Made by a program: the position numbers and the translations under genes. A model generated the notes under the pieces. That model had not been told where the DNA came from. It worked only from the letters and a program-made list of their open reading frames with translations, and searched no databases. Positions 29,377 through 40,074 of a DNA stretch of 64,000 bases are shown here, piece after piece (the stretch's first letter is position 1; the number at the start of each line of letters is the position of its first letter). This DNA comes from Bifidobacterium breve (GTDB taxonomy: Bacteria > Actinomycetota > Actinomycetes > Nanopelagicales > Nanopelagicaceae). The DNA lies in contig CAMAPO010000002.1 of assembly GCA_945860245.1 (NCBI GenBank), forward strand, positions 1 to 64,000, given 5' to 3'.

Positions 29377-30257
29377 TGTCTATCTTTATTAACTCCAGTA
29401 GCAAAGTAATCGTGCAAGGCATGACTGGTTCTGAAGGAACCAAACACACTCGTCGCATGTTGGCATCGGGTACAAAAGTCGTCGGTGGAGTTACACCTGG
29501 CAAGGGTGGTCAGATCGTTGATATCGACGGCCACCAACTTCCTGTTTTCAATACCGTTGCGGAAGCGATCGCTGCTACTGCCGCAAATGTTTCAGTCGTT
29601 TTCGTTCCACCTAAATTTGCTAAGGCAGCGGTGATCGATGCAATCGATGCCAAGATGCCGTTGGTCGTTGTGATCACCGAAGGAATTCCGGTACATGACT
29701 CGGCTTACTTCTACGCCTATTCATTACAAAAAGGAAATACCCAAATTATCGGTCCTAACTGTCCAGGGTTAATTAGTCCAGATCAATCAAATGTCGGGAT
29801 CATTCCGGCAAATATCACTAAGCGTGGACCAATTGGTTTAGTTTCAAAATCTGGAACCCTTACCTATCAGATGATGTACGAACTTCGTGATATCGGATTT
29901 TCAACAGCGGTCGGTATCGGTGGAGATCCAGTAATCGGAACTACACATATAGATTGTTTAAAAGCCTTCCAAGATGATCCTGACACGACTGCGATCGTAA
30001 TGATTGGTGAAATTGGCGGAGATGCAGAAGAACGCGCCGCCGCATTTATCGCTGATTATGTCACCAAGCCAGTTGTGGGATACGTTGCTGGATTTACTGC
30101 TCCAGAAGGAAAGACGATGGGCCATGCCGGCGCAATTGTTTCGGGTTCTTCTGGAACTGCGCAGGCAAAGAAAGATGCCCTTGAAGCAGCTGGTGTAAAA
30201 GTGGGGCAGACTCCAAGTGAAACAGCGCGCTTAATGCGCGCGATACTCGGTCTCTGA
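29376..30257 (+). CDS. sucD: Succinate-CoA ligase subunit alpha
   Basis: The 293-residue subunit has the CoA-binding Rossmann domain ('[18 protein letters not shown]') and the phosphohistidine in '[18 protein letters not shown]'. 'IGPNCPGLI' and '[16 protein letters not shown]' are also typical. It is coupled to sucC by the TAATG overlap. Confidence 0.97.
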   Translation: MSIFINSSSKVIVQGMTGSEGTKHTRRMLASGTKVVGGVTPGKGGQIVDIDGHQLPVFNTVAEAIAATAANVSVVFVPPKFAKAAVIDAIDAKMPLVVVITEGIPVHDSAYFYAYSLQKGNTQIIGPNCPGLISPDQSNVGIIPANITKRGPIGLVSKSGTLTYQMMYELRDIGFSTAVGIGGDPVIGTTHIDCLKAFQDDPDTTAIVMIGEIGGDAEERAAAFIADYVTKPVVGYVAGFTAPEGKTMGHAGAIVSGSSGTAQAKKDALEAAGVKVGQTPSETARLMRAILGL

Positions 30258-30265
30258 GATAGCCC

Positions 30266-31339
30266 ATGTTGCAACGTGTCCTTGCGGTCTCGTTTGCACA
30301 AGTCTTACGTACCGTTGCAATTCTTCTTCTGCCATTGGCTTTTATCTCGCTGATCGCCTGGGCCACCGCAGGTAGCGTAACTGGAAATACATCAGATCCA
30401 ATGCGCGCAGCGATCTGGTTGTGGCTAGGCGCGCATCACATTCCATTTTTCTTAAATGGTGCAACTACTGGTTATCTCTCTTACCTACCGATAGGTGCAA
30501 TGTTGCTGCCGTTCTTTGCACTTCGCAGCGGTTTCGGACGCGCCCTTGCAAAGCTACACGGAGACTTTCACAATATCGCTACCGTTCGATCAATCTTCGC
30601 ATCTCAATATGCAGTTATCGCGACTTTGCTCGCGCTAGCGAGCAAATCTCCTACCGTAAGTTCGCAGTGGTATTTAGCTCCTTTGTTTTCATTTCTGATT
30701 GCCTACCTTGCAGCGCTTACTGCAGGTTCGCGTTTCCAAATGTCCCATGCGGTCAGTTATGCAACCCGAGTATTGGCGATACTTTTCGGTTTCTCATTTA
30801 TCTTTTTAGCGATCGCAATCTTTATAAATATCTCTACCTTTAAAAATATCTCTATAGTCTTACAACCTGGATTCTTCGGAGCATTTCTGTTATTTGCGCT
30901 AAATCTCTCCTATCTACCTAATTTGGCGGTATCAGTCCTTGCTTACTTCACCGGCACCGGTTTCGCAGTTGGTGCAGGAACGCTCGTTTCACCGTTGACG
31001 CATCGCCTCGGTGAAATCCCTGTACTTCCAATCTTGTCGGTCTTGCCGACATCATCATCTAAGTGGGCCTTACTTGCCGTTGCATTTGTAATTGCAATTG
31101 GTGCCTTATTGGCTGGCTGGGCACTGGCTTCAAGTTCTCGCTCGCTCTTTCAGGCGCTCATTTTAATTATTATTTCTATTTCTATAATTTCATATCTAGC
31201 CAGTGGCTCACTTATGACCCAAGCGATGAGCGCGGTAGGTGTTTCTATCTGGAAGTTAGCGTTATCGATCACCATTGAAATTGGAGTCGGAATCGCTGCC
31301 TTAGTCTTTATTCCTCAAATAAAGTTGCGGTCGCGTTAA
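30266..31339 (+). CDS. PerM-like polytopic membrane protein (DUF6350 type)
   Basis: The 357-residue protein is strongly hydrophobic, with about eight or nine transmembrane segments and no enzymatic motif I recognise. Its position between sucD and purN is that of the actinobacterial DUF6350 family, which includes M. tuberculosis PerM (Rv0955), a protein linked to cell division and persistence. The assignment rests mainly on position, length and topology. It starts eight bases after sucD and overlaps purN by 1 nt. Confidence 0.75.
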   Translation: MLQRVLAVSFAQVLRTVAILLLPLAFISLIAWATAGSVTGNTSDPMRAAIWLWLGAHHIPFFLNGATTGYLSYLPIGAMLLPFFALRSGFGRALAKLHGDFHNIATVRSIFASQYAVIATLLALASKSPTVSSQWYLAPLFSFLIAYLAALTAGSRFQMSHAVSYATRVLAILFGFSFIFLAIAIFINISTFKNISIVLQPGFFGAFLLFALNLSYLPNLAVSVLAYFTGTGFAVGAGTLVSPLTHRLGEIPVLPILSVLPTSSSKWALLAVAFVIAIGALLAGWALASSSRSLFQALILIIISISIISYLASGSLMTQAMSAVGVSIWKLALSITIEIGVGIAALVFIPQIKLRSR

Positions 31340-31911
31340 TGAGCCAGGCCCGCATTGTTTTGCTAGCTTCCGGAAGTGGCTCAATTGCGCAAGCGATAAT
31401 CGATGCTGTAAAAAGCGGAACGCTGGATGCACAAGTAGTCGGGTTAATCTGCGATCAATCTGGAGCGCAAGTTTTAGAACGCGCAACCACAGCAAAGATC
31501 GAAACTTTTCTAATTCCAATGCAGCAAGATCGCAGCAATTGGGATCGCGATATTTTTAATAAATTAAGCTCGCTCAAGCCCGATCTAATTGTTAGTGCAG
31601 GATTTATGCGGATTTTATCTAGTGATTGTGTAGCCAACTTCCGCATTGTCAACAGCCATCCTGCTCTGTTGCCGCTCTTTCCAGGTGCGCATGCGGTTCG
31701 TGATGCACTTGCGTCTGGGGCAGCCGAGACCGGAACCACGATTCACTGGGTAGATAAAGGGGTAGATACCGGTGAGATCATCGCCCAAGAGACGGTTGAG
31801 ATCACACCTACTGATACTGAAGCAACGCTACACGAGCGCATTAAGATAGTCGAAAGACGTCTCTATGTTGCAACGCTGCAGCAACTTCTAACTAATCTTG
31901 TGAGGTACTGA
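31339..31911 (+). CDS. purN: Phosphoribosylglycinamide formyltransferase
   Basis: PurN formylates GAR using 10-formyl-THF. The 190-residue protein has '[19 protein letters not shown]' (phosphate loop), '[22 protein letters not shown]' with the catalytic Asn-x-His, and '[14 protein letters not shown]'. The length is typical. It overlaps purH by 1 nt. Confidence 0.96.
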   Translation: MSQARIVLLASGSGSIAQAIIDAVKSGTLDAQVVGLICDQSGAQVLERATTAKIETFLIPMQQDRSNWDRDIFNKLSSLKPDLIVSAGFMRILSSDCVANFRIVNSHPALLPLFPGAHAVRDALASGAAETGTTIHWVDKGVDTGEIIAQETVEITPTDTEATLHERIKIVERRLYVATLQQLLTNLVRY

Positions 31912-33452
31912 TGGCAGATCGCAAAGTTATTCGTCGGGCGCTGGTTAGCGTTTACGATAAAGATCGCTTACTCGAACTTGGGGCAGTTCTGGCCAAAGCA
32001 GGTGTAGAAATTGTCTCGACTGGTTCAACGGCAAAGACATTACAGAGCGCAGGTATCGCAGTCACAGAAGTAAGCGAGTACACCGGCTTTCCAGAGATTA
32101 TGGGCGGCCGAGTAAAAACGCTGCACCCCAAAATACATTCTGGAATTTTGGCAGATCAAAGTAACCCAGAACATCTGCAGGCAATTGCAGATTTAGATAT
32201 CGCACCCTTTGATTTAGTAATTATCAGCCTCTATCCATTCGCAGAAACAATTGCATCAGGTGCGGCTTATGCAGAATGCATTGAGCAGATTGATATCGGT
32301 GGACCATCTATGTTGCGCGGTGCGGCAAAGAACCACGGCTCGGTTGCTGTGATCGCCAAGGTTGGGCAATATGACGAGCTATTTGCCGCAATTAGCGCTG
32401 GTGGAACCACCTTGGAGGAACGTCGCAACTTTGCCCTACAGGTTTTCCGCACCACTGCTGAATATGATTTAACGATCGCTAGTTGGCTCGGAACTCAAAT
32501 AAGTACGGACCTGCCAGATTGGTTTGGGCTAATTTACAAGCGCGAGAACTCGCTACGTTATGGAGAAAACCCCCACCAGAGTGCGGTAATTTATCGTGGT
32601 GGCCCAGCCGGAATCGTTAACGCGGTACAAAGCCACGGTAAAGAGATGTCTTTTAATAACTACACAGATGCCGATGCGGCTTGGCGCGCAGCGCTAGATC
32701 ACGCTGCACCTTGCGTTGCAATTATTAAGCACGCCAATCCATGCGGTATAGCAACTGGTGCTGATATCGCAGCGGCTTACTTGGCAGCGCATGCTTGTGA
32801 TCCAGTTTCAGCATTTGGTGGAGTAGTCGCCGCAAATCGCAAAGTGACTGCCGCGATGGCCGAACCACTTTCGCAAATATTTACTGAAGTAATTATCGCT
32901 CCAGAATATGAACCAGCAGCGTTAGAAATCTTGATGCGCAAACCAGCTATTCGCATTTTAACTTGCCCTAATACTGCAATTTCACCGTTAGAAATTCGCC
33001 CAGTATCTGGTGGGGTGCTGTTACAAAATACTGACAAGATCGATGCCCCTGGTGATGACTGTGCAAATTGGAAGCAAGTAACTGGTGGAAAAGTTTCCGA
33101 ACAAGTCTTAACTGATCTGCAATTTGCATGGCGAGCAGTGCGCGCAGTAAAGAGCAATGCCATCTTGTTGGCTAAAGATGGTGCAGCAGTTGGAATCGGA
33201 ATGGGTCAGGTAAATCGCGTTGACTCTGCCCGACTCTCAATAGATCGCGCGGGAGAACGAGCAAAAAATAGCGTTGCCGCCAGCGATGCCTTCTTCCCAT
33301 TTGCCGATGGGCTACAGATCTTGATTGATGGCGGAGTAACAGCGGTTGTGCAGCCAGGTGGCAGCGTGCGCGATGAAGAAGTAATCGCCGCCGCAAGCGC
33401 CGCAGGAATAGCGATGTTCTTCACCTCAACGCGACACTTTTCGCACGCGTAA
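31911..33452 (+). CDS. purH: Bifunctional AICAR formyltransferase / IMP cyclohydrolase
   Basis: PurH catalyses the last two steps to IMP. The N-terminal MGS-like cyclohydrolase domain has '[16 protein letters not shown]', '[18 protein letters not shown]'. The transformylase domain has '[14 protein letters not shown]', '[11 protein letters not shown]' and the C-terminal '[13 protein letters not shown]'. The length of 513 residues is normal. folD, a supplier of the folate cofactor used by PurN and PurH, lies 38 bases downstream. Confidence 0.97.
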   Translation: MADRKVIRRALVSVYDKDRLLELGAVLAKAGVEIVSTGSTAKTLQSAGIAVTEVSEYTGFPEIMGGRVKTLHPKIHSGILADQSNPEHLQAIADLDIAPFDLVIISLYPFAETIASGAAYAECIEQIDIGGPSMLRGAAKNHGSVAVIAKVGQYDELFAAISAGGTTLEERRNFALQVFRTTAEYDLTIASWLGTQISTDLPDWFGLIYKRENSLRYGENPHQSAVIYRGGPAGIVNAVQSHGKEMSFNNYTDADAAWRAALDHAAPCVAIIKHANPCGIATGADIAAAYLAAHACDPVSAFGGVVAANRKVTAAMAEPLSQIFTEVIIAPEYEPAALEILMRKPAIRILTCPNTAISPLEIRPVSGGVLLQNTDKIDAPGDDCANWKQVTGGKVSEQVLTDLQFAWRAVRAVKSNAILLAKDGAAVGIGMGQVNRVDSARLSIDRAGERAKNSVAASDAFFPFADGLQILIDGGVTAVVQPGGSVRDEEVIAAASAAGIAMFFTSTRHFSHA

Positions 33453-33477
33453 CTTCGCTTGCTACGAGCGCGTCTAA

Positions 33478-33490
33478 TAGGATCGCACAT
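33478..33490 (+). promoter_or_regulatory. Leaderless -10 box of folD
   Basis: TAGGAT at 33478-33483 lies 7 nt before the folD ATG, with no Shine-Dalgarno sequence. A leaderless transcript is likely. Confidence 0.55.
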
Positions 33491-34333
33491 ATGAGCGCAA
33501 CGATTCTCGATGGCAAAGCGCTAGCGGCCACCATTAAGCAGGGTCTTTCTGTGCGCGTCAAAGAGTTAAAGAGCCGGGGCGTTACACCGGGCTTAGGAAC
33601 AATTTTAGTTGGCAATGATCCAGGATCGCATTCATATGTGGCCGGCAAACATCGTGACTGTGGGGAAGTTGGAATAACTTCCATTCGGGTTGATTTAAAA
33701 GCAGCTGCATCTGAAGCTGATGTACTTGCCGCAATAAAAGAATTGAATTCAGCCAAAGAGTGTTCTGGTTATATTGTGCAACTTCCGCTGCCACTTGGAG
33801 TAAATACGCAGAAGGTATTGGAAGCGATTGATCCAGATAAAGATGCCGATGGATTACATCCTATAAACCTAGGTCGACTCGTGGCGGGTTACAGCGCTGT
33901 GCTGCCGTGCACACCGCGCGCGATTGTTGAGTTAATTGACCACTATAAAATTCCACTATCTGGTGCAGAAGTTGTGGTGATTGGTCGCGGCTTAACTGTT
34001 GGTCGCCCCCTCGGATTACTGTTAAATCGCAAGAAGGAAAATGCCACCGTTACCCTGACTCACACCGGCACCAAAGATTTAGCGGCGCACACCAAGCGCG
34101 CCGACATTGTCATCGCCGCAATTGGCAGTCCACATTTTTTAAAAGCTGGCGATATTAAGCAAGGCGCAACTGTTTTAGATGTGGGAATTTCACGCACCGA
34201 TGCTGGGCTAGTTGGAGATGTAGATCCTGCGGTTATGAAAGTTGCCGCTTACTTTGCACCGATGCCAGGAGGCGTTGGACCAATGACGCGCGCGATGTTG
34301 TTAACGAATGTGGTTGAAACTTGCGAAAGATAA
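33491..34333 (+). CDS. folD: Bifunctional methylene-THF dehydrogenase / methenyl-THF cyclohydrolase
   Basis: FolD interconverts methylene-, methenyl- and formyl-tetrahydrofolate. The 280-residue protein has '[17 protein letters not shown]' with the catalytic lysine, '[21 protein letters not shown]', '[17 protein letters not shown]' and '[15 protein letters not shown]'. It overlaps a small membrane-protein gene by 13 nt. Confidence 0.96.
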   Translation: MSATILDGKALAATIKQGLSVRVKELKSRGVTPGLGTILVGNDPGSHSYVAGKHRDCGEVGITSIRVDLKAAASEADVLAAIKELNSAKECSGYIVQLPLPLGVNTQKVLEAIDPDKDADGLHPINLGRLVAGYSAVLPCTPRAIVELIDHYKIPLSGAEVVVIGRGLTVGRPLGLLLNRKKENATVTLTHTGTKDLAAHTKRADIVIAAIGSPHFLKAGDIKQGATVLDVGISRTDAGLVGDVDPAVMKVAAYFAPMPGGVGPMTRAMLLTNVVETCER

Positions 34334-34557
34334 ATTTATTCGGGGTGCGCCTGGCCTACTTAACGATAGCTCTTGGCTTTCTAGCCGGGGTATTTTCATA
34401 TGTTCGGCTGGGCTCTATCGCAATCGCAATCGGTATGAGCGTAATCACTCTGGCACATTGGGAATCAGGAAAAAGTGGCAAAATTGAGCGCTATTTAGCC
34501 CTTGGTATCGCACTGGCGCTCTTTACCGTGGCAATCTCGCTTCCGCGTGGGTTGTAG
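34321..34557 (+). CDS. Small membrane protein, DUF3017 type
   Basis: The 78-residue protein (TTG start) has three hydrophobic segments separated by a short charged linker '[10 protein letters not shown]'. DUF3017 proteins follow folD in many actinobacteria, and both size and topology agree. Function is unknown. The start codon lies inside the folD 3' end. Confidence 0.7.
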   Translation: MRKINLFGVRLAYLTIALGFLAGVFSYVRLGSIAIAIGMSVITLAHWESGKSGKIERYLALGIALALFTVAISLPRGL

Positions 34558-34563
34558 AGTTTA

Positions 34564-34577
34564 TCTTGACGTCAAGA
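34564..34577. promoter_or_regulatory. 14-bp palindrome in the mdh leader
   Basis: TCTTGACGTCAAGA is a perfect 14-bp palindrome centred 20 bases before the mdh ATG and adjacent to a purine-rich ribosome site. It could bind a dimeric regulator. It is the only sizeable perfect palindrome I noticed in an upstream region here. Confidence 0.45.
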
Positions 34578-34590
34578 GAAAGAGTTCGCT

Positions 34591-35541
34591 ATGTCTAAGA
34601 AAGTCACAGTTGTAGGCGCAGGATTTTATGGATCAACTACCGCGCTTCGGCTAGCCGAATACAACATCTTCGACACCGTTGTCCTCACAGATATTCTAGA
34701 AGGTAAGCCCGAGGGCCTAGCGCTAGATATGAATCAATCACGCGCTATCGAAGGATTTGAAACAAAGATTATTGGCGCTACAACAACCGCTGACGGTGCC
34801 GGTTATGAAGCAACTGCAAACTCTGATGTAGTTGTAATTACCGCTGGCCTGCCACGCAAGCCCGGTATGAGCCGAATGGATTTAATTGGTGTAAATGCTG
34901 GCATTGTTCGTGGCGTTGCAGAAAATATTGCCAAGCATTCTCCAAATGCGGTAATTATCGTGGTTTCAAATCCACTTGATGAAATGACCGCACTTACTCA
35001 GCTCGCAACTAATTTTCCTAAGAACCGTGTTATGGGACAAGCCGGAATGTTAGATACTGCCCGCTTTACCAACTTTGTCGCCGAAAAATTGGCAGTGCAA
35101 GTATCAGTGGTTAAGACTTTAACTTTGGGATCACACGGTGACACAATGGTGCCGGTTCCAAGTCGCTGTACTGTAAATGGAAAACCACTTACCGATCTGC
35201 TTTCACAAGCAGAAATTGATGAGTTAGTAGATCGCACGCGCAATGGTGGCGCTGAAGTTGTTGCCTTACTTAAGACAGGTTCTGCTTACTACGCACCTTC
35301 TGCCGCGGCAGCCCGTATGGCTAAGGCAGTGATTGAAGACTCTGGCGCAGTTATGCCAGTTTGTGCGTGGGTCGATGGTGAATACGGAATCTCTGGCGTT
35401 TACCTTGGCGTAGAAGCTGAGATTGGTCGCAGTGGAGTTAAGAAAGTGGTTGAAACTAAGTTAACTGAGTCAGAACTCGCGGGGTTAAAAGATGCCGCAG
35501 AAGCAGTTCGTGCCAAGCAAGCCGATGTGCAAACACTTTAA
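34591..35541 (+). CDS. mdh: Malate dehydrogenase (lactate dehydrogenase-like type)
   Basis: MDH oxidises malate to oxaloacetate with NAD. The 316-residue protein has the Rossmann start 'VTVVGAGFYGSTTALRL', an aspartate after beta-2 ('VVLTDILEG', NAD preference), the specificity loop 'GLPRKPGMSRMDLI' whose arginine favours malate over lactate, and catalytic His in 'TLGSHGDTMVPV'. icd follows after 45 bases, so two adjacent TCA enzymes are neighbours. Confidence 0.95.
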   Translation: MSKKVTVVGAGFYGSTTALRLAEYNIFDTVVLTDILEGKPEGLALDMNQSRAIEGFETKIIGATTTADGAGYEATANSDVVVITAGLPRKPGMSRMDLIGVNAGIVRGVAENIAKHSPNAVIIVVSNPLDEMTALTQLATNFPKNRVMGQAGMLDTARFTNFVAEKLAVQVSVVKTLTLGSHGDTMVPVPSRCTVNGKPLTDLLSQAEIDELVDRTRNGGAEVVALLKTGSAYYAPSAAAARMAKAVIEDSGAVMPVCAWVDGEYGISGVYLGVEAEIGRSGVKKVVETKLTESELAGLKDAAEAVRAKQADVQTL

Positions 35542-35586
35542 TATCTAAAGTATTTAACGAGATCAAGGGGTCCAAGGGAAGCAGAT

Positions 35587-36801
35587 ATGAGCAAAATTAA
35601 GGTAACAGGAACTGTAGTTGAACTCGACGGCGATGAGATGACCCGCATTATCTGGCAGTTCATCAAGGATTCATTGATCCTTCCTTACCTTGATGTAAAC
35701 CTTGAGTACTACGACTTAGGTATGGAACACCGCGATGCGACTAATGATCAAGTAACTATTGATTCTGCCCACGCTATCCAAAAGCACGGAGTTGGCATCA
35801 AATGCGCAACTATCACTCCAGATGAAGCGCGCGTTGAAGAATTTGGTCTAAAGAAGATGTGGAAATCTCCTAACGGAACTATCCGCAATATTTTAGGTGG
35901 CGTAATCTTTCGCGAACCCATCATTATCTCAAATGTGCCACGTTTGGTTCCACACTGGACAAAGCCGATTGTTATCGGTCGCCACGCCTTCGGTGATCAA
36001 TACCGCGCGACCGACTTTAAAGTCCCGGGTCCTGGCAAGCTAACCATTTCATTTGTTCCCGAAGATGGCTCTGCGCCAATTAACACTGAAGTATTCAACT
36101 TCGAGTCATCCGGTGTAGCGATGGCTATGTACAACGTAGATGATTCAATTCGCGACTTTGCTCGCGCATCACTTAACTATGGGCTGCTTCGTAAATTCCC
36201 AGTTTATCTATCTACAAAAAATACAATTCTTAAAGCATATGACGGTCGCTTTAAAGATATCTTTGAAGATATTTACCAAGCAGAATTTAGGCCACAATTT
36301 GAAGCTGCTGGTATTTGGTATGAACACCGCTTAATTGATGACATGGTTGCCATGTCACTTCGTATGGAGGGTGGATATGTATGGGCTTGTAAGAATTACG
36401 ACGGCGATGTGCAATCAGATACCGTCGCACAAGGTTATGGCTCACTTGGCTTAATGACATCAGTGCTAATGACACCAGATGGAAAGATCTGTGAATCAGA
36501 AGCTGCCCACGGAACAGTTACCCGCCACTATCGCGACCACCAAGCGGGCAAGGCAACTTCAACCAACCCAATCGCATCTATCTTTGCTTGGACGCAAGGC
36601 CTAGCCCACCGTGCGAAATTGGATAAGAACGAAGAGCTCGCCAATTTCTGTGCCACTCTTGAACGAGTCTGTATTGAAACAGTTGAATCCGGCAAGATGA
36701 CTAAGGACCTTGCCTTTTTGATTTCAAAGACCGCGCCTTGGCAGACAACTCAAGAGTTCCTGAATTCAATCGATGAAAATCTGAAAGTGGCGATGGCCTA
36801 A
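35587..36801 (+). CDS. icd: NADP-dependent isocitrate dehydrogenase (homodimeric, eukaryote-like type)
   Basis: The 404-residue protein opens '[21 protein letters not shown]' (quoted '[14 protein letters not shown]') and has '[20 protein letters not shown]' and '[20 protein letters not shown]'. This is the type II homodimeric NADP-IDH, distinct from the E. coli form. It makes 2-oxoglutarate and NADPH. The start has AAGGGAAG about 8 bases upstream. Confidence 0.97.
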   Translation: MSKIKVTGTVVELDGDEMTRIIWQFIKDSLILPYLDVNLEYYDLGMEHRDATNDQVTIDSAHAIQKHGVGIKCATITPDEARVEEFGLKKMWKSPNGTIRNILGGVIFREPIIISNVPRLVPHWTKPIVIGRHAFGDQYRATDFKVPGPGKLTISFVPEDGSAPINTEVFNFESSGVAMAMYNVDDSIRDFARASLNYGLLRKFPVYLSTKNTILKAYDGRFKDIFEDIYQAEFRPQFEAAGIWYEHRLIDDMVAMSLRMEGGYVWACKNYDGDVQSDTVAQGYGSLGLMTSVLMTPDGKICESEAAHGTVTRHYRDHQAGKATSTNPIASIFAWTQGLAHRAKLDKNEELANFCATLERVCIETVESGKMTKDLAFLISKTAPWQTTQEFLNSIDENLKVAMA

Positions 36802-36803
36802 CA

Positions 36804-37502
36804 ATGGATGATAACCAGCCTGGTGCAATTGCCCTTGTTGGTTCTGGTGAGTATTTGCCGCAAGCGCAAGTGCTCGAAAGTGAGCTCTTGCGCTTAGCAA
36901 TTTCTAGAGGCAAGTCCAACACCTTTATTCAGATTCCAACAGCAGCCGGTAAGGAAGGCGCTGATAGTTTAGCTTTCTGGAAATCGCGTGGCGCAGATCA
37001 AGGAGCGCGCATCGGCTGCGAAGTTAAATATCTGCCGGTATTAACTCGTGAAGATGCGCACAATCTAAAATGGATCGAAGATGTAGGCAGCGCCGGCTTA
37101 ATTTATTTCTCTGGCGGAGATCCAGTTCATTTAGCAGATACTTTTCGTGAAACCCCTTTATGGTCGGCGATTGTTTCGGCTTGGAAATCAGGTGCATCAC
37201 TTGCTGGATGTTCAGCAGGTGCGATGGCCTTTGGCGGCAAGATTATTGGGATTCGCAGATCTCATGTCAGCGAAGGTCTGAACTTATTACCGGAAATAGA
37301 AGTGATCCCACATTACGATAAATTTTTAGGGTGGCTTCCTGATCGAGTGAGTGCAGCAATAATTCGCCCAGATGCAGATGCCACGTTACTTGGTATAGAT
37401 GAAAATACCGCGTTGGTATTAACCGATAGCTGGCGCAAACACGGTCCCGGGAAAGTGCATGTGTTACGTGGAGATCTGAAGTTTTCTCAACTATTACTTT
37501 AA
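36804..37502 (+). CDS. Peptidase S51-like / class I glutamine amidotransferase-like protein
   Basis: The 232-residue protein resembles the S51 family (dipeptidase E, cyanophycinase). It has '[10 protein letters not shown]', '[15 protein letters not shown]', a nucleophile elbow '[13 protein letters not shown]' with the catalytic serine, and a possible base in 'VIPHYDKF'. The substrate is unknown. The gene starts three bases after icd and overlaps the convergent ABC ATPase gene by 9 nt at the 3' end. Confidence 0.8.
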   Translation: MDDNQPGAIALVGSGEYLPQAQVLESELLRLAISRGKSNTFIQIPTAAGKEGADSLAFWKSRGADQGARIGCEVKYLPVLTREDAHNLKWIEDVGSAGLIYFSGGDPVHLADTFRETPLWSAIVSAWKSGASLAGCSAGAMAFGGKIIGIRRSHVSEGLNLLPEIEVIPHYDKFLGWLPDRVSAAIIRPDADATLLGIDENTALVLTDSWRKHGPGKVHVLRGDLKFSQLLL

Positions 37503-38576
37503 GCGTTCTCCAGTTGTAGAGCTAAAGAGATGAACCGAATTTGCCACAGCAGCGACGGTAATCGTGTCACCTGGTTTAGGTGGGTTCTTTGGATCCCAGC
37601 GAACAATAACTTGTGCGCCTTCATCACCGGCTTGCGCAAATTTGATTGAGGCATCAGCAGGCCGTCCATAAACGAAGGCATCGGCACCGAGTTCTTCAAC
37701 AACTTCTACGACCACTTTAAATCCACTTGCAGCGGGTGCGAAACCTTCTGGACGAATGCCTACAGTTACAGAGTTTCCAGCAGATCCTGGAACATCAATT
37801 GCGAGATCACCGAGCATCGCCTTACCACCGTTAACGGGAGCAGCGAGTAAGTTCATCGCAGGGGATCCGATAAAGCCGGCAACAAATGCATTTTCTGGGC
37901 TATCGTAAAGATTACGTGGGGTATCTACTTGCTGAAGTAACCCATCTTTCAAAACTGCAACGCGATCGCCCATAGTCATCGCTTCAACTTGGTCGTGTGT
38001 TACGTAGACAGTTGTGATTCCCAAGCGGCGTTGTAGCGCAGCGATCTGTGTACGAGTTGCAACGCGCAACTTCGCATCAAGATTAGAAAGTGGTTCATCC
38101 ATAAGGAAGACTTGTGGCTCGCGAACAATTGCGCGACCCATTGCAACGCGCTGACGTTGTCCACCCGAAAGAGCCTTTGGCTTGCGCTCTAGGTATGGTT
38201 CAAGGTCAAGTAACTTAGCGGCTTCATTAACCCGCTTATCGCGTTCTTCTTTTGCAACTCCCGCGATCTTTAGCGCAAAGCCCATATTTTCTGCAACAGT
38301 CATATGTGGGTAGAGCGCATATGACTGGAAGACCATTGCAATATCACGATCTTTTGGTGCAATGTTTGTTACATCACGATCTCCAATAAGAATTCGACCT
38401 TCGTCAACTTCTTCAAGACCTGCCAACATACGAAGCGATGTTGATTTACCGCAACCTGATGGACCAACAAGAACTAAAAATTCACCGTCGTTAACGGTTA
38501 GATTTAATTTGTCGACGGCAGGTTTGGTTGTGCCTGGGTATGTACGTGTAGCGCTTTCGAATACAACAGATGCCAT
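37494..38576 (-). CDS. Carbohydrate ABC transporter ATP-binding protein (UgpC/MsmK type)
   Basis: The 360-residue ATPase has '[18 protein letters not shown]' (Walker A), '[17 protein letters not shown]' (signature), '[16 protein letters not shown]' (Walker B) and '[18 protein letters not shown]' (switch). The C-terminal 120 residues form the regulatory OB/TOBE domain of MalK-like proteins. No permease or binding-protein gene lies near it, so it may serve several sugar importers, as MsmK does. I take ATG 38576 with GAAGGAAG upstream; the track start adds 27 residues of leader. Confidence 0.93.
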   Translation of the reverse strand: MASVVFESATRTYPGTTKPAVDKLNLTVNDGEFLVLVGPSGCGKSTSLRMLAGLEEVDEGRILIGDRDVTNIAPKDRDIAMVFQSYALYPHMTVAENMGFALKIAGVAKEERDKRVNEAAKLLDLEPYLERKPKALSGGQRQRVAMGRAIVREPQVFLMDEPLSNLDAKLRVATRTQIAALQRRLGITTVYVTHDQVEAMTMGDRVAVLKDGLLQQVDTPRNLYDSPENAFVAGFIGSPAMNLLAAPVNGGKAMLGDLAIDVPGSAGNSVTVGIRPEGFAPAASGFKVVVEVVEELGADAFVYGRPADASIKFAQAGDEGAQVIVRWDPKNPPKPGDTITVAAVANSVHLFSSTTGERLK

Positions 38577-38759
38577 GTGAGGTACTTCCTTCTCCGGGCA
38601 GGTACGTGCCCGACGGTCCGAGGATGAAGGTGCTAGCCAAGCGGCTAGGCTCTCCAAGGGTAATGCACATAATCGACTATAGGGAATCAGGGTAAACCAG
38701 GCTCATTTCGCAAATCTAGGCTCGGCATAAGCGCCAAAGGAAGTAGAATTGGCCACCTT
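38577..38759. promoter_or_regulatory. Divergent control region of the ABC ATPase and CNNM genes
   Basis: This 183-base gap holds a minus-strand -10 box TATAGT (38676-38681), giving the ATPase gene a leader of about 90 nt. That leader has two hairpins: CTAGCC-AAGC-GGCTAG (38633-38648) and CGGGCA-GGTACG-TGCCCG (38595-38612); the second sits directly before the ribosome site. On plus, TAGAAT (38744-38749) lies 10 nt before the CNNM ATG. No consensus -35 was found for either. Confidence 0.5.
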
Positions 38760-40052
38760 ATGGACCCCTACCCGATTGGTTCGTTGCTGGGCGATCTCGC
38801 CACAGTAGCGGGCTTGATCTTGCTCGGCTCGCTCTTTGTTGCCGCCGAAATCGCGCTTATCTCACTTCGCGAAAGTCAGATTCGCCAACTCTCATCAAGA
38901 GGTAAGCGTGGCGCAAAAGTGGCAAAGCTGGCAACCAATCCGAACCGCTTCTTAGCCGCTGCTCAGGTCGGTGTGACGGTGTGCGGGTTCTTATCGGCAG
39001 CGCTAGGTGCGGAAAAACTTGGAGTTTATGTTATTCCGCAACTTATGGAATTAGGTTTAACTGATGAAATTGCAAATGTAACTTCACTAGTTGGCGTAAC
39101 GCTTGTCATCGCCTATTTTTCACTTGTCTTTGGCGAGTTAGTTCCGAAACGTTTAGCGCTTTTTCGTACGGAAGAAATTGCCCTTTGGAGTTCCGGAGCT
39201 ATTGATTTAATAGCAAAGTTTTTCCGCCCAGTTATTTGGCTATTGTCTCGATCAACAGATATTGTGGTTCGCGCTTTTGGAGTTGATCCGAAAGAACAGC
39301 GCAGCCAAATGTCGGAAGAAGAGTTATTGGATCTAGTAAGCGGCCACGCCGCGCTAACTGCGGAAGAACGCGATATCGTCGAAGAAGTCTTTAATGCATC
39401 TGAACGCCAAGTTCATGAAGTTATGGTGCCGCGCACAGAAGTAGATTTTATGGATGCCTCACTTACAGTTGGTAAAGCGATTGCGCTCGCAGTTGATCGA
39501 GCACATTCTCGCTATCCAGTTGTCCGTGGTTCAAGCGATGAAGTAATCGGATTTATTCACGTTCGCGATTTATTGGATACATCCCTGGTAACCGCTGGTG
39601 GAAAAATTCAAGAGTTAGTCCGTAACATCATGTATCTGCCTGGCACAAAGGGAGTGCTTCCTGCGCTTACTGAAATGCGTAACCAACGCCAACATTTAGC
39701 GATCGTGCTTGATGAATATGGTGGAACTGATGGCATTGTGACCTTGGAAGATTTAGTGGAGTGCCTAATCGGAGATATCAAGGACGAATACGACAGCCAT
39801 GATGACGAAGTCTCAGAACAAGCGCGTACCGGTGATTTTGAAGTGGATGGGTTGATTTCACTCGATGATCTGCGGGATCAAACAGGGATTGATATTCCGG
39901 ATGGTCCATATGAAACAGCAGGTGGATTTGTTATGCACTTCTTAGGGCGGATTCCAGTTATAAATGATGTGGTTGTCATAAATGGTATTCGCATCACTGT
40001 TTTAACCATGGAAGGCAAGCGCGCAGGGCAGTTACTTATATCGCGTAGTTAG
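38760..40052 (+). CDS. CNNM/CorC (HlyC) family membrane protein with CBS domains
   Basis: The 430-residue protein has an N-terminal CNNM domain of about four hydrophobic segments ('[20 protein letters not shown]', '[13 protein letters not shown]'). A CBS pair follows (about 205-330: '[20 protein letters not shown]', '[20 protein letters not shown]') and then a C-terminal CorC/HlyC domain ('[19 protein letters not shown]'). Family members are linked to Mg2+ or Co2+ transport, and the older name hemolysin is misleading. Confidence 0.92.
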   Translation: MDPYPIGSLLGDLATVAGLILLGSLFVAAEIALISLRESQIRQLSSRGKRGAKVAKLATNPNRFLAAAQVGVTVCGFLSAALGAEKLGVYVIPQLMELGLTDEIANVTSLVGVTLVIAYFSLVFGELVPKRLALFRTEEIALWSSGAIDLIAKFFRPVIWLLSRSTDIVVRAFGVDPKEQRSQMSEEELLDLVSGHAALTAEERDIVEEVFNASERQVHEVMVPRTEVDFMDASLTVGKAIALAVDRAHSRYPVVRGSSDEVIGFIHVRDLLDTSLVTAGGKIQELVRNIMYLPGTKGVLPALTEMRNQRQHLAIVLDEYGGTDGIVTLEDLVECLIGDIKDEYDSHDDEVSEQARTGDFEVDGLISLDDLRDQTGIDIPDGPYETAGGFVMHFLGRIPVINDVVVINGIRITVLTMEGKRAGQLLISRS

Positions 40053-40074
40053 CGATCCGTGCGAGAATAACAAC

